The notes beneath the pieces were generated by a model. That model had not been told where the DNA came from. It was given only the letters and a program-made list of their open reading frames with translations, and did no database searches. From NCBI RefSeq assembly GCF_001870465.1, contig NZ_MDGK01000047.1, positions 178,089 through 242,088 of the forward strand: a stretch of 64,000 nt of DNA, written 5' to 3'. Of the stretch, positions 19,608 through 28,295 are shown piece after piece (position 1 is the first letter of the stretch; each line of letters starts with the position of its first letter). Position numbers and translations under genes: made by a program. The DNA is from Pseudomonas extremorientalis. Its GTDB lineage: Bacteria; Pseudomonadota; Gammaproteobacteria; Pseudomonadales; Pseudomonadaceae.

Positions 19608-20385
19608 GCTTGCAGCTATCTCCATGAACGTGGGTATGGGGGGTGGCGGGGTCATCGACGACGGCGCCATGCAGGTCGTGGGCGTGGTCGTGATGGTGGT
19701 GGTAGATCGCCAGGCTCTGGGCGTTCTTGCCGAACAGCTCGACGAACGCCGGGTCGCCGCTGACCTGTTCCGGATGGCCCGAGCAGCACACGTGGCGGTT
19801 GAGGCACACCACCTGGTCGGTGGTGCTCATCACCAGGTGCAAATCGTGGGACACCATCAATACGCCGCAGCCATGGCGGTCGCGCAGACGGGTAATCAAG
19901 CTGTACAGCTCGGCCTGGCCGGCGACGTCGACGCCCTGCACGGGCTCATCCAGCACCAGCAGTTCCGGCTCGCGCAACAGGGCGCGGGCCAGCAGCACGC
20001 GCTGCATTTCGCCGCCGGAAATGCTTTGCACCGGGCTGTCGATCACCTGTTCGGCGCCGACTTCCCTGAGCGCCGCCTGGGCGCGGGCACGGTCTACGCC
20101 GGGTACCAGGCGCAGGAAGCGCAGGACTGACAATGGCAAGGTTGGATCGACATGCAGCTTCTGCGGCATGTAGCCGACGCGCAGCTTGGGCTTGCGCCAC
20201 ACACTGCCGGTGTCGGGCTTGAGCAGGCCCAGCACGGCACGCACCAGGGTGGTCTTGCCGGCGCCGTTGGGGCCGATCAGGGTAACGATCTGCCCCGGCT
20301 CCACGCTCAGTGCGATGTTATCCAGCACGTTTTGCCCGGCGAACGTGACCCCGACCTGCTCCAGGCGGATTAACGCGTTGCTCAT
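19600..20385 (-). CDS. znuC: Zinc ABC transporter ATP-binding protein
   Basis: A 261-aa ATPase with Walker A GPNGAGKTT (about residues 37-45), signature ISGGEMQRVLLARAL and Walker B LLVLDEPVQGVD. The C-terminus is His-rich (YHHHHDHAHD and TPHTHVHGD), common in zinc-importer components. It starts one base inside the zur stop (TGATG), so regulator and transporter are translationally coupled. Confidence 0.95.
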   Translation of the reverse strand: MSNALIRLEQVGVTFAGQNVLDNIALSVEPGQIVTLIGPNGAGKTTLVRAVLGLLKPDTGSVWRKPKLRVGYMPQKLHVDPTLPLSVLRFLRLVPGVDRARAQAALREVGAEQVIDSPVQSISGGEMQRVLLARALLREPELLVLDEPVQGVDVAGQAELYSLITRLRDRHGCGVLMVSHDLHLVMSTTDQVVCLNRHVCCSGHPEQVSGDPAFVELFGKNAQSLAIYHHHHDHAHDLHGAVVDDPATPHTHVHGDSCKHG

Positions 20386-20867
20386 CAAGCCCCCTGGCAG
20401 CCCGAGCACAGGCCGACCACTTCGACCGTTTGCCCTTCGACCCGGAAGCCGACCTCGGCAGAACTCTTGATGATGGCGTCGCTGATGCTTTTTTGTTCAA
20501 GCTCGATGGCGGCGTGGCACTCGCGGCAGATCAGGAACTGGCCCTGGTGCGCGTGTTCCGGGTGGCTGCAGCCGACGAAGGCGTTCAGCGAGGCGATGCG
20601 GTGCACCAGGCCGTTTTCCAGCAGGAAGTCCAGTGCGCGGTACACGGTGGGCGGCGCGGCGCGGCGGCCGTCCTGCTCGCTGAGCACGCCGAGAATGTCG
20701 TAGGCGCCCAGCGGCTTGTGGCTCTGCCACACCAATTCCAGCACGCGGCGGCGCAGTGCGGTCAGGCGCAGACCCTTCTGTGTGCACAGGGTGTCGGCTT
20801 CCGACAGCGCGGTATGCACGCAGTGAGAGTGGTCGTGGGGACGGCTGGCAAGCGGTGTTTTAGGCAT
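20385..20867 (-). CDS. zur: Zinc uptake regulator, Fur family
   Basis: A 160-aa Fur-type repressor. The DNA-binding recognition region PPTVYRALDFLLENGLVHRI lies around residues 70-90. Structural zinc is expected at CREC (near 114-117) and CSGC at the C-terminus. The His-rich N-terminus (RPHDHSHCVH) is a pseudomonad Zur feature. First gene of zur-znuC-znuB, divergent from znuA, with a 67-bp shared control region. Called np20 in P. aeruginosa. Confidence 0.93.
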   Translation of the reverse strand: MPKTPLASRPHDHSHCVHTALSEADTLCTQKGLRLTALRRRVLELVWQSHKPLGAYDILGVLSEQDGRRAAPPTVYRALDFLLENGLVHRIASLNAFVGCSHPEHAHQGQFLICRECHAAIELEQKSISDAIIKSSAEVGFRVEGQTVEVVGLCSGCQGA

Positions 20868-20894
20868 GAGCGGCGACAGATATTTGATAGAGAC

Positions 20895-20909
20895 GTTATT
20901 ATGTTACCC
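20895..20909. promoter_or_regulatory. Candidate Zur operator between zur and znuA
   Basis: CGTTAT-TAT-GTTACC is an imperfect match to the palindromic Zur box pattern TGTTATnnnATAACA known for gamma-proteobacteria. It is central in the 67-bp gap between the divergent starts. The left half matches 5 of 6 and the right half 3 of 6. Confidence 0.5.
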
Positions 20910-20934
20910 GTTCCTACGCCATTGAGTGGTCATC

Positions 20935-21855
20935 GTGTCCCGACTTTTTCCCGTTTTTGTCGTATTTGTCACCAGTTTGTTCATGGCTGGCGCCGCTCAG
21001 GCCGACGTCAAGGTGTTAACCAGCATCAAGCCACTGCAGTTGATTGCTGCGGCGGTGCAGGACGGCGTGGCGGTTCCGGAGGTGTTGTTGCCACCGGGCG
21101 CGTCGCCGCATAACTATGCGTTGCGACCATCCGACGTACGGCGTGTGCAGTCGGTGGACCTGCTGTACTGGATCGGCCCGGACATGGAGAGTTTCCTGCC
21201 GCGCGTGTTGAAAGGTCGTACGGCAACAACGGTAGCAGTGCAGGACCTGCCGGGCATGAAGCTGCGCCGTTTTGCCGAAGATAGCCACTCCCACGCCGAT
21301 GAAGCCGACGAACATGACCACGATCACCGTCCAGGCAGCCTGGACGCGCACTTGTGGCTGTCCACGATCAACGCACGGGTTATTGCTGCACGCATGGCCA
21401 CTGATCTGGCTGCTGCCGATCCGGCTAATGCCTCGCGTTACCAGAGCAACGTGAAGGCCTTCGACGAGCGCCTGGATGCCCTGGATGCTCGCCTGAAAGC
21501 CCGTCTTGCGCCGATCGATGGCAAGCCCTACTTCGTGTTCCATGAAGCCTTCGATTACTTCGAAGACGCTTATGGGCTCAAGCATGCCGGCGTGTTCAGC
21601 GTGGCCGCTGAAGTCCAGCCGGGTGCCCAACATGTGGCGGCGATGCGCACCCGTTTGCAGGAAGTGGGCAAGACGTGCGTGTTCAGTGAACCGCCGTTGC
21701 GTCCGCGCCTGGCTGAAACCCTGGTGGCCGGGTTGCCGGTGAAGTTGGCGGAGTTGGATGCGCTGGGTGGTTATACCCCGGCTACCGCTCAAGGCTACGA
21801 GCAAGTGCTGGATAAGTTGGGCAACGACTTGGCGGGTTGCCTGGAATCGCTCTGA
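20935..21855 (+). CDS. znuA: Zinc ABC transporter substrate-binding protein
   Basis: Periplasmic zinc chaperone of the ZnuABC importer; 306 aa when started at the GTG of MSRLFPVFV. That start gives a normal signal peptide ending AGAAQA; another GTG nine bases earlier is possible. Zinc ligands expected in the family are visible at H59 (PHNY) and H139 (DAHLW). A His/Asp-rich loop (HSHADEADEHDHDH) lies at about 117-130. The downstream palindrome at 21875 probably ends the transcript. Confidence 0.93.
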   Translation: MSRLFPVFVVFVTSLFMAGAAQADVKVLTSIKPLQLIAAAVQDGVAVPEVLLPPGASPHNYALRPSDVRRVQSVDLLYWIGPDMESFLPRVLKGRTATTVAVQDLPGMKLRRFAEDSHSHADEADEHDHDHRPGSLDAHLWLSTINARVIAARMATDLAAADPANASRYQSNVKAFDERLDALDARLKARLAPIDGKPYFVFHEAFDYFEDAYGLKHAGVFSVAAEVQPGAQHVAAMRTRLQEVGKTCVFSEPPLRPRLAETLVAGLPVKLAELDALGGYTPATAQGYEQVLDKLGNDLAGCLESL

Positions 21856-21874
21856 CAGCAAACGACGACCAAAT

Positions 21875-21900
21875 GTGGGAGGGGGCAAGCCCCCTCCCAC
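21875..21900. terminator. Single REP palindrome acting as terminator after znuA
   Basis: GTGGGAGGGGGC and GCCCCCTCCCAC form a perfect 12-bp stem with a two-base centre, followed by ACTTTTTG. It is a REP-type sequence folded as one hairpin between the convergent znuA and thrB genes. Confidence 0.75.
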
Positions 21901-21922
21901 ACTTTTTGATCTCGCAGGTCTT

Positions 21923-22876
21923 TTAGAGGGCAAATGGCAGTTGCACGGTGACCCGCTGACGCTGCACCAGTCGATGCTCGAACTCCGCCGGGTCGTGGAT
22001 CAGCACATCCTGTCCCGCAAAGGATTCAGCCGCGATCAGGCGTGACAGCCAGAACCGCACACAGGCCACGCGCAACATCGTCGGCCACAGCTCGGCTTCC
22101 TTCGCGGTAAACGGCCGCAGCCCTGCATACGCTCCCAGCAAGGCCCTGGCGCGTTGCCCATCAAGCACGCCATCGGCGTCCGAGCACCAGTCATTCAGGG
22201 CGATCGCCACGTCGTACAGCATCGGGCCGGAGCAAGCGTTGTAGAAGTCGATCAGGCCGGTGAGGTGCGTGCCTTCGAACATCGCGTTGTCGCGGAACAG
22301 GTCGGCGTGCACGTTGGCGCGTGGCAGGGCGAGGATCTCGGCCTTGTGCGCTGCGATCTCGGTCAGAGCATCCTGCAACAGGCGTTGCTGTGCGGCGTTC
22401 AGGTGCGAAATCAGTTGCGCGCCTTCACTGAGCATCCAGTCCAGGCCTCGATCGGTCTTGCGCTCGAGGACTCTCTCGCCCTGCGTCGCCAGGTGCAGAT
22501 GGCCCAGCAGGTCACCGACCTGGGCGCAGTGCTGGGCGTTGGCGTCCTTGACGTGCTTACCGGCCAGGCGCGGCTGCAGCAGCGCCGGTTTGCCTTTGAG
22601 TTCACGCAAGGCCACGCCGTCGGTGGTGCGCAGGGCGTAGGGCACCGGCAGGTCGGCGTCGTGGAGTACGTCGAGCAGTTCGATGAAGAACGGCATTTGC
22701 GCAACCGGGCCACGCTCGACCAGGGTCAGGACAAACTCACCCTGCTCCAGGCTGATAAAGAAATTGGTGTTTTCGCTACCGGCGGCAATCCCCTGGAAGT
22801 CGATCAGGCGGCCGAGGCCGTAAGGGGCGAGAAAGGTTTCCAGCTCGGGCCGAGCCAGGGGGGTGAACACAGACAT
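21923..22876 (-). CDS. thrB: Homoserine kinase, APH-fold type
   Basis: Phosphorylates homoserine in threonine synthesis. The 317-aa protein belongs to the aminoglycoside-phosphotransferase-like ThrB type found in pseudomonads, not the GHMP type of E. coli. The catalytic loop NVHADLFRDNAMF (HxDxxxDN) and the metal-binding GLIDFYNA are visible. The start was set at MSVFTPLARPE. The DUF2782 gene lies upstream on the same strand, 56 bp away. Confidence 0.93.
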   Translation of the reverse strand: MSVFTPLARPELETFLAPYGLGRLIDFQGIAAGSENTNFFISLEQGEFVLTLVERGPVAQMPFFIELLDVLHDADLPVPYALRTTDGVALRELKGKPALLQPRLAGKHVKDANAQHCAQVGDLLGHLHLATQGERVLERKTDRGLDWMLSEGAQLISHLNAAQQRLLQDALTEIAAHKAEILALPRANVHADLFRDNAMFEGTHLTGLIDFYNACSGPMLYDVAIALNDWCSDADGVLDGQRARALLGAYAGLRPFTAKEAELWPTMLRVACVRFWLSRLIAAESFAGQDVLIHDPAEFEHRLVQRQRVTVQLPFAL

Positions 22877-22932
22877 GGTTAAAACTGCCAGTACGGGCGC
22901 CGCGGTGCGCGGCGCCAATTGAAGTTAAGAAA

Positions 22933-23223
22933 TCATTTCCATTCGAAGATCTTCCATGACGGGATCAGCATATCCGGCTGGTCAGAACGGATGAAGTTCG
23001 CATCGGTTCCGTCCGCGCGCACCAGGAAATAAGGAGGTGCGCCCTTCGGGATGACCTTGATTGCGTACAGGAAACCGTTCTGGCGGTACTCCTGAATGGT
23101 CTTGTCGCCTTCCGTGCGAATGGTCACTTCCGGATCGCCCCCAGGCGCATCGTCTGCCGCCACGGCAGCCATCGGAGCGAGTGCAATCAAGCCAGTCAAC
23201 AGCAGGCGATTGAATGTACGCAT
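22933..23223 (-). CDS. Secreted small protein, DUF2782 family
   Basis: A 96-aa protein with a cleavable signal peptide (about residues 1-22, AVAA-DD). The mature part has a two-strand core (TIRTEGDKTIQEYRQNGFLYAIKVIPK) typical of DUF2782. Conserved between thrB and polA in pseudomonads. Function unknown. Confidence 0.8.
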   Translation of the reverse strand: MRTFNRLLLTGLIALAPMAAVAADDAPGGDPEVTIRTEGDKTIQEYRQNGFLYAIKVIPKGAPPYFLVRADGTDANFIRSDQPDMLIPSWKIFEWK

Positions 23224-23297
23224 GATAACCTTGTCCCTTTGTCGTCATTGGTCCGGCTATTCTAGCGCCTGACCCGCCGAAAAGGTTGATTCTGCTC

Positions 23298-26075
23298 ATG
23301 AGCCAAGCACCCCTCGTCCTGGTGGACGGTTCTTCGTATCTGTACCGTGCCTTCCACGCATTGCCACCGCTGACCACTTCCAAAGGCCTGCCCACCGGCG
23401 CGGTCAAGGGCGTGTTGAACATGCTCAAGAGCCTGCGCAAGCAGTACCCGGACAGCCCGTTCGCGGTGGTGTTCGACGCCAAGGGTGGGACCTTTCGCGA
23501 TGACATGTACGCCGAATACAAGGCCAACCGCCCGAGCATGCCGGATGACATGCGCGTGCAAATCGAGCCGTTGCACCAGAGCGTGATCGCGCTGGGCTTC
23601 CCGTTGCTGTGCGTCGAAGGCGTCGAGGCCGACGATGTGATCGGCACCCTGGCGCGCAGCAGTGCGGCGGCTGCCCGCCCCGTGGTGATCTCCACCGGTG
23701 ACAAGGACATGGCGCAGTTGGTCGACGGGCACATTACCTTGGTCAACACCATGACCGGTAGCGCGATGGACATCGAGGGCGTGAAGGAGAAATTCGGTGT
23801 CGCTCCCGAGCAGATCATCGACTATCTGGCGCTGATGGGCGATTCGTCTGACAACATTCCGGGTGTTCCGGGTATCGGTCCGAAGACCGCTTCCGGCTTG
23901 CTGGTCGGCGTGAACGGCGGCATCAAAGAGCTTTATGAGCAGTTGGATATTGTGCCGACCTTGCCTATCCGAGGCGCCAAGACGTTGCCGGCCAAGCTGG
24001 AAGAACATCGGGAGAGTGCTTTTCTTTCCTACCGGTTGGCGACGATCAAGTGCGATGTACCGTTGGATATCGGTCTGGATGACTTGCACCTGATCGAGCC
24101 GGATCGCGAGAAGCTGCTGGAGTTGTACACGCTGCTGGAGTTCAAGAGCTGGATTGATGAGGTCCAGCGCGATGCCAAACGCGTGGAACTCAAGGCTGCG
24201 CCGGTTGCCGAGCAAGTCGTCGAGGCAGTAGCGCCGGCAGAGGCCACCTACACCACCATCCTCGACCAGGCGACGTTCGACCTTTGGCTGAAGAAGCTCA
24301 ACGATGCGAAGTTGTTTGCCTTCGACACCGAAACCACCGGTATCGATGCCCAGCAGGCGCAGCTGGTCGGCGTCTCCTTCGCCGTGCAGCCCCATGAAGC
24401 GGCCTACATCCCGTTGACCCATTCCTACATCGGCGCGCCGGAGCAGTTGGACCGCGACACCGTGCTGCTGGCCCTGAAACCGCTGCTGGAAGACCCGACC
24501 AAGCTCAAAGTTGGCCAGCACGCCAAGTTCGATATGAACATCCTGGCCAACTGCGCTATCGGCGGCGACCCGGCGCAGGGCATTACCGTGCGTGGCATTG
24601 CGTTCGACACCATGCTTGAGTCCTATGTGCTGAACTCCACGGCAACCCGTCACGACATGGACAGCCTGGCCAAGAAGTACCTGGACTACGACACTGTTGC
24701 TTTCCAGGACATCGCCGGCAAGGGCGCCAAGCAGCTGACCTTCGATCAGATCGCCCTGGAGCAGGCCGGCCCTTATGCGGCGGAAGATGCCGATGTGACC
24801 CTGCGTCTGCACCAGGCGCTGTTTGCACAATTGTCCGCCATCCCGAGCCTGGCGAGCGTGCTCACGGATATCGAGATTCCATTGGTGCCCGTGCTGGCCC
24901 GTATCGAGCGCCAGGGTGCACTGGTGGACAAGGACCTGCTGGGTATCCAGAGCATCGAGCTGGGCAACAAGATGATCGAACTGGAGCGCCAGGCCTTCGA
25001 GATCGCCGGCGAGGCGTTCAACCTGGGCTCGCCCAAGCAGCTCGGCGCGATTCTTTATGAAAAACTCGGCCTGCCGGTGCTGAAGAAAACCGGCAAGGGC
25101 CAGGCGTCGACGGCCGAAGAAGTGCTGGCCAAGCTGGCTGAGGATGACTATCCGCTGCCCAAGGTGCTGATGCAGTACCGCAGCATGAGCAAGCTGAAAA
25201 GCACCTACACCGATCGCCTGCCGGAACAGATCAACCCGCGTACCGGACGTATCCATACCTCCTATCACCAGGCGGTGGCGGCAACCGGGCGCTTGTCTTC
25301 CAGTGATCCGAACCTGCAGAACATCCCGGTGCGTACCGCCGAAGGGCGGCGGATTCGCCAGGCGTTTGTTGCACCCAAGGGCTACAAGCTGCTGGCGGCG
25401 GACTATTCGCAGATCGAGCTGCGGATCATGGCGCACCTTTCCAAGGACGAAGGCTTGATGAACGCCTTCCGTCACAACCTGGATGTGCACACCGCCACGG
25501 CGGCCGAGGTGTTCAAGGTTGAGCTGGGCGAGGTCACCTCCGACCAGCGCCGCAGTGCCAAGGCGATCAACTTTGGTCTGATCTACGGCATGGGCGCGCA
25601 GAAGCTGGGCAAGGACATCGGTGTCGATACCAAGACGGCCAAGGCCTACATCGATGTGTATTTCGCCCGTTATCCCGGGGTTCGCGAGTACATGGAGCGC
25701 ACCCGCGCCCAAGCCGCTGATCAGGGCTACGTGGAAACCTTCTTCGGCCGTCGCCTGTACTTGCCCGACATCAACTCCAACAAGCCCCAGGAGCGCGCGG
25801 CCGCTGAACGCACCGCGATCAACGCGCCGATGCAGGGCACGGCGGCCGACATCATCAAGAAAGCCATGGTGCTGGTGGACAACTGGCTGACCGATTCGGG
25901 CCTGGATGCCAAGGTGATCCTGCAGGTGCACGATGAATTGGTACTGGAAGTGCGTGAGGATCAGGTGGCGCAGGTCAGCGAAAAGATTCGCGAGCATATG
26001 AGTGCTGCCGCGAAGCTGGACGTGCCGCTGCTGGTGGAAGTGGGCGTCGGCAATAACTGGGATGAAGCGCACTGA
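23298..26075 (+). CDS. polA: DNA polymerase I
   Basis: Gap-filling and repair polymerase, 925 aa. Residues 1 to about 290 form the 5'-3' exonuclease (LVDGSSYLYRAFHALP and the GVEADDVIGT metal site). Residues about 310-500 are the 3'-5' proofreading domain with the intact D343-x-E345 pair (FDTETTG). The polymerase domain has motif A with D702 (DYSQIELR), the O-helix RRSAKAINFGLIYG and motif C with D879-E880 (VHDELV). The start MSQAPLVLVDG has an AAAGG site about ten bases ahead. A strong hairpin follows the stop. Confidence 0.98.
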   Translation: MSQAPLVLVDGSSYLYRAFHALPPLTTSKGLPTGAVKGVLNMLKSLRKQYPDSPFAVVFDAKGGTFRDDMYAEYKANRPSMPDDMRVQIEPLHQSVIALGFPLLCVEGVEADDVIGTLARSSAAAARPVVISTGDKDMAQLVDGHITLVNTMTGSAMDIEGVKEKFGVAPEQIIDYLALMGDSSDNIPGVPGIGPKTASGLLVGVNGGIKELYEQLDIVPTLPIRGAKTLPAKLEEHRESAFLSYRLATIKCDVPLDIGLDDLHLIEPDREKLLELYTLLEFKSWIDEVQRDAKRVELKAAPVAEQVVEAVAPAEATYTTILDQATFDLWLKKLNDAKLFAFDTETTGIDAQQAQLVGVSFAVQPHEAAYIPLTHSYIGAPEQLDRDTVLLALKPLLEDPTKLKVGQHAKFDMNILANCAIGGDPAQGITVRGIAFDTMLESYVLNSTATRHDMDSLAKKYLDYDTVAFQDIAGKGAKQLTFDQIALEQAGPYAAEDADVTLRLHQALFAQLSAIPSLASVLTDIEIPLVPVLARIERQGALVDKDLLGIQSIELGNKMIELERQAFEIAGEAFNLGSPKQLGAILYEKLGLPVLKKTGKGQASTAEEVLAKLAEDDYPLPKVLMQYRSMSKLKSTYTDRLPEQINPRTGRIHTSYHQAVAATGRLSSSDPNLQNIPVRTAEGRRIRQAFVAPKGYKLLAADYSQIELRIMAHLSKDEGLMNAFRHNLDVHTATAAEVFKVELGEVTSDQRRSAKAINFGLIYGMGAQKLGKDIGVDTKTAKAYIDVYFARYPGVREYMERTRAQAADQGYVETFFGRRLYLPDINSNKPQERAAAERTAINAPMQGTAADIIKKAMVLVDNWLTDSGLDAKVILQVHDELVLEVREDQVAQVSEKIREHMSAAAKLDVPLLVEVGVGNNWDEAH

Positions 26076-26085
26076 CGCGCGGGCG

Positions 26086-26110
26086 CTGCCACCGCGTTGT
26101 GCGGTGGCAG
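26086..26110 (+). terminator. Hairpin after polA
   Basis: CTGCCACCGC and GCGGTGGCAG make a perfect 10-bp stem with the loop GTTGT, 11 bp after the polA stop. There is no clear T-run, so it may be a weak terminator or a 3' stabilising hairpin. Confidence 0.55.
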
Positions 26111-26167
26111 AGTGCTTTAGTGCGGAAATCGCCGTTGGTTATTTCAAATAGTTTTTCTGACTTGTCG

Positions 26168-26195
26168 GAACTTAACCCGTGAACTGCTACTCAGA
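26168..26195 (+). promoter_or_regulatory. AlgU (sigma-22/RpoE-type) promoter of the ErsA-like sRNA
   Basis: GAACTT (26168-26173), a 17-bp spacer and TCAGA (26191-26195) fit the extracytoplasmic sigma AlgU pattern GAACTT-N16/17-TCtgA. It lies about 7 bp ahead of the inferred sRNA start. Confidence 0.75.
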
Positions 26196-26201
26196 GTTAC
26201 T

Positions 26202-26332
26202 GAATGGGTGGTGAAGCCCTTCAATGCTCCTATGTTGTGTTAAGTGTTGGCAGATATCTGGACCCCGCCCTAGCGGTCCGGAACTTGAACCCCGAACTTC
26301 CCCTCCCCATACGAAGTCCGGGGTTTTTTTTG
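26202..26332 (+). ncRNA. ersA: ErsA-type small regulatory RNA (Spot 42-position sRNA)
   Basis: The gap between polA and convergent engB is where P. aeruginosa encodes ErsA, an AlgU-dependent Hfq sRNA acting on algC and oprD, and where enteric bacteria encode Spot 42. Here the gap has an AlgU-like promoter at 26168-26195. A rho-independent terminator follows, with CCCCGAACTTC at 26290-26300 pairing with GAAGTCCGGGG at 26313-26323 (one mismatch) and then eight T. Promoter to T-run gives about 130 nt, close to the known ErsA length. The unpaired C-rich run CCCCTCCCC in the terminator loop could pair with ribosome-binding sites of targets. Exact ends are inferred. Confidence 0.8.
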
Positions 26333-26344
26333 CCCGCAGAAAAG

Positions 26345-26986
26345 TTATTCCGCGAGTTCCGCGCCTTTGTCCGCCAATTCCATCCAACCGGCCAGCACGG
26401 TGTAAGCCTCTTCCAGGCCCATGCGCTTTGGTGCCGAGAACAGCTGGATCGTGATCGCGTCGCCCCAGCCCTTACGGATTTCGGACTGCACTTTGAGCAA
26501 GGTGTTCTTGGCCGCGCCGTAGGTGAGCTTGTCGGCCTTGGTCAGCAGGATATGCATCGGCATGCCGCTGGCGACTGCCCAATCGAGCATCAACAGGTCG
26601 AAATCGGTCATCGGATGGCGGATGTCCATCATCAGAATCAAGCCTTTCAAACTCTCCCGGCCACCCAGGTAAGCCTCCAGGTGACGCTGCCAGTGCAACT
26701 TCAGCGGGATAGGTACTTTTGCATAACCGTAACCCGGCAGGTCGACCAGACGCCGATCATCGTCTAGCTTGAAGAAATTGAGGAGTTGCGTACGGCCCGG
26801 GGTTTTCGAGGTGCGCGCCAGGCTGGCGTGAGTCAGGGTGTTCAGCGCGCTGGATTTACCGGCGTTGGAACGACCGGCAAAGGCGACTTCAAAGCCTTCG
26901 TCATCGGGGCATTGGTCAACTTTGGCGGCGCTGAGCATGAACGTGGACTGTTGGCACAGGCCGAGGATGGGATTCTTGAGTTGCAT
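26345..26986 (-). CDS. engB: Ribosome biogenesis GTPase EngB/YsxC (YihA)
   Basis: Essential GTPase of 50S subunit assembly, 213 aa. G1 P-loop GRSNAGKSS at 38-46, G2 T in KTPGRTQ, G3 DLPGYGYAKV, G4 TKAD and G5 FSAPKRM are all present. The start was set at MQLKNPILG, the usual N-terminus of the family. Transcribed towards polA and convergent with the sRNA. Confidence 0.95.
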   Translation of the reverse strand: MQLKNPILGLCQQSTFMLSAAKVDQCPDDEGFEVAFAGRSNAGKSSALNTLTHASLARTSKTPGRTQLLNFFKLDDDRRLVDLPGYGYAKVPIPLKLHWQRHLEAYLGGRESLKGLILMMDIRHPMTDFDLLMLDWAVASGMPMHILLTKADKLTYGAAKNTLLKVQSEIRKGWGDAITIQLFSAPKRMGLEEAYTVLAGWMELADKGAELAE

Positions 26987-27059
26987 GAGATTTCCGATGT
27001 GGGCGGTGCCGAGAAAGGGTGCGGCAAGCGGTGTCGTTTCCGTTTCAGTAGCGCCAGTA

Positions 27060-27065
27060 TATAAT
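27060..27065 (+). promoter_or_regulatory. Candidate -10 element for the cytochrome c5/c4 transcript
   Basis: A perfect TATAAT lies in the 192-bp gap between the divergent engB and cytochrome genes, 114 bp before the cytochrome start. The matching -35 (TTTCCG at 27037-27042) is poor, so this is tentative. Confidence 0.4.
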
Positions 27066-27178
27066 GCCGCAGATTTTGTGTGTGCTTTGTCCCAGCGAAG
27101 GATGAAGTTCACGGGAGCGATAGACCTTTATTGCGCATTAGAACGCAAAACGCTCTCAAACCCTGTAATGGTCGACGT

Positions 27179-27481
27179 ATGACCAAGTGGTTGCTCGCTA
27201 TCGGTGCCCTGGTCCCGCTTTACGGCGCTCAGGCTACACAGGATCCGGAAGCGGTGTACAACCGAGTTTGCGTGGCTTGCCATGCCGGCCAGTTGCCCAG
27301 CGCCCCCAGACGGGGTGACCAGGCAGCCTGGGCGCCAAGACTGGCGCAGGGCATGGACACGCTGGTGCTACACGTGACCCAGGGTTTCAAGGCAATGCCG
27401 CCGCGTGGTTTGTGCATGGACTGCAGTACTGAGGATTACCAGGCCATCATTGAATTGATGGTGAGTAAACCCGGTAGATAA
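27179..27481 (+). CDS. Cytochrome c5 family protein
   Basis: A 100-aa periplasmic monoheme cytochrome c. A signal peptide (about residues 1-19) precedes C31-V-A-C34-H35, the heme attachment site; AMPPRG supplies the likely axial Met. The second Cys pair in GLCMDCS is a cytochrome c5 feature. It lies 34 bp ahead of the cytochrome c4 gene on the same strand, probably one transcript. The partner oxidase is probably an aa3 or cbb3 enzyme; this is inferred from family knowledge. Confidence 0.85.
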   Translation: MTKWLLAIGALVPLYGAQATQDPEAVYNRVCVACHAGQLPSAPRRGDQAAWAPRLAQGMDTLVLHVTQGFKAMPPRGLCMDCSTEDYQAIIELMVSKPGR

Positions 27482-27515
27482 CTCTTAAACCCCTTAGCCG
27501 TAGTTGGATTAGCTG

Positions 27516-28127
27516 ATGAACAAACTGATCGTGAGTCTGCTGTTGACCTTGGGCATCACCGGTGTTGCCCATGCTGCAGGCGACGCTACAGCGGGCCAGG
27601 CGAAAGCCGCCGTATGTGGTGCTTGCCATGGACCGGATGGTAACAGCCCGGCACCGAACTTCCCCAAACTGGCCGGCCAGGGCGAGCGTTACCTGACCAA
27701 GCAGATGCAGGATATCAAGTCCGGCAAGCGCACGGTCCTGGAAATGACCGGCTTGTTGACCAACCTCAGCGATCAGGACCTGGCAGACATCGCGGCGTAT
27801 TTTGCCAGCCAGAAAGGCAGTGTGGGAGCTGCTGATCCGAAACTGGTGGCCCGCGGCGAGAAACTGTTCCGCGGTGGCGACCTGGATAAAGGCCTGCCGG
27901 CCTGCACCGGTTGCCATTCGCCCAATGGCGCGGGCATTGCCGCCGCCGGCTTCCCGCACTTGAGTGGCCAGCACGCCACCTACATTGCCAAACAGCTGAC
28001 CGATTTCCGTAAGGAAGAGGCCGGGCGCACCAACGATGGCGACGCGGCGATCATGCGCACCATCGCCCGCAAGCTGAGTGACGAGGACATTGCGGCGGTC
28101 TCCAGCTACATCCAGGGCCTGCACTGA
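27516..28127 (+). CDS. Diheme cytochrome c4
   Basis: A 203-aa periplasmic electron carrier with signal peptide (about 1-20, AHA-AG) and two class I cytochrome c domains. The heme sites are C34-x-x-C37-H38 (CGACH) and C130-x-x-C133-H134 (CTGCH). The two halves are similar in layout, as usual for the family. It passes electrons to terminal oxidases. A clear terminator follows the stop. Confidence 0.93.
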   Translation: MNKLIVSLLLTLGITGVAHAAGDATAGQAKAAVCGACHGPDGNSPAPNFPKLAGQGERYLTKQMQDIKSGKRTVLEMTGLLTNLSDQDLADIAAYFASQKGSVGAADPKLVARGEKLFRGGDLDKGLPACTGCHSPNGAGIAAAGFPHLSGQHATYIAKQLTDFRKEEAGRTNDGDAAIMRTIARKLSDEDIAAVSSYIQGLH

Positions 28128-28173
28128 GGTGCACGCAACGTTAACACTCGATTAATCCCGCGATGCAAGCATA

Positions 28174-28201
28174 AAAAGGGTGGCCCAGGCCGCCCTTTTT
28201 T
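28174..28201 (+). terminator. Rho-independent terminator after cytochrome c4
   Basis: AAAAGGGTGG and CCGCCCTTTT pair with a short CCCAGG loop (one G-T pair) and run into six T. Confidence 0.85.
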
Positions 28202-28295
28202 GTGGCCGGTGCCGTTACACTAACGAACTCATGCCCGCGCAGGCCTGTCACAACAAAGGTCGCGTGAGGCGACTTTATTTGTCCAGGAGTAAAGC

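Noticed and set aside
23262..26072. A 936-codon open frame antisense to polA
   Set aside because: It mirrors polA exactly, has His/Gln/Arg-rich low-complexity composition and no domain. Such antisense frames are normal in GC-rich pseudomonad genes.
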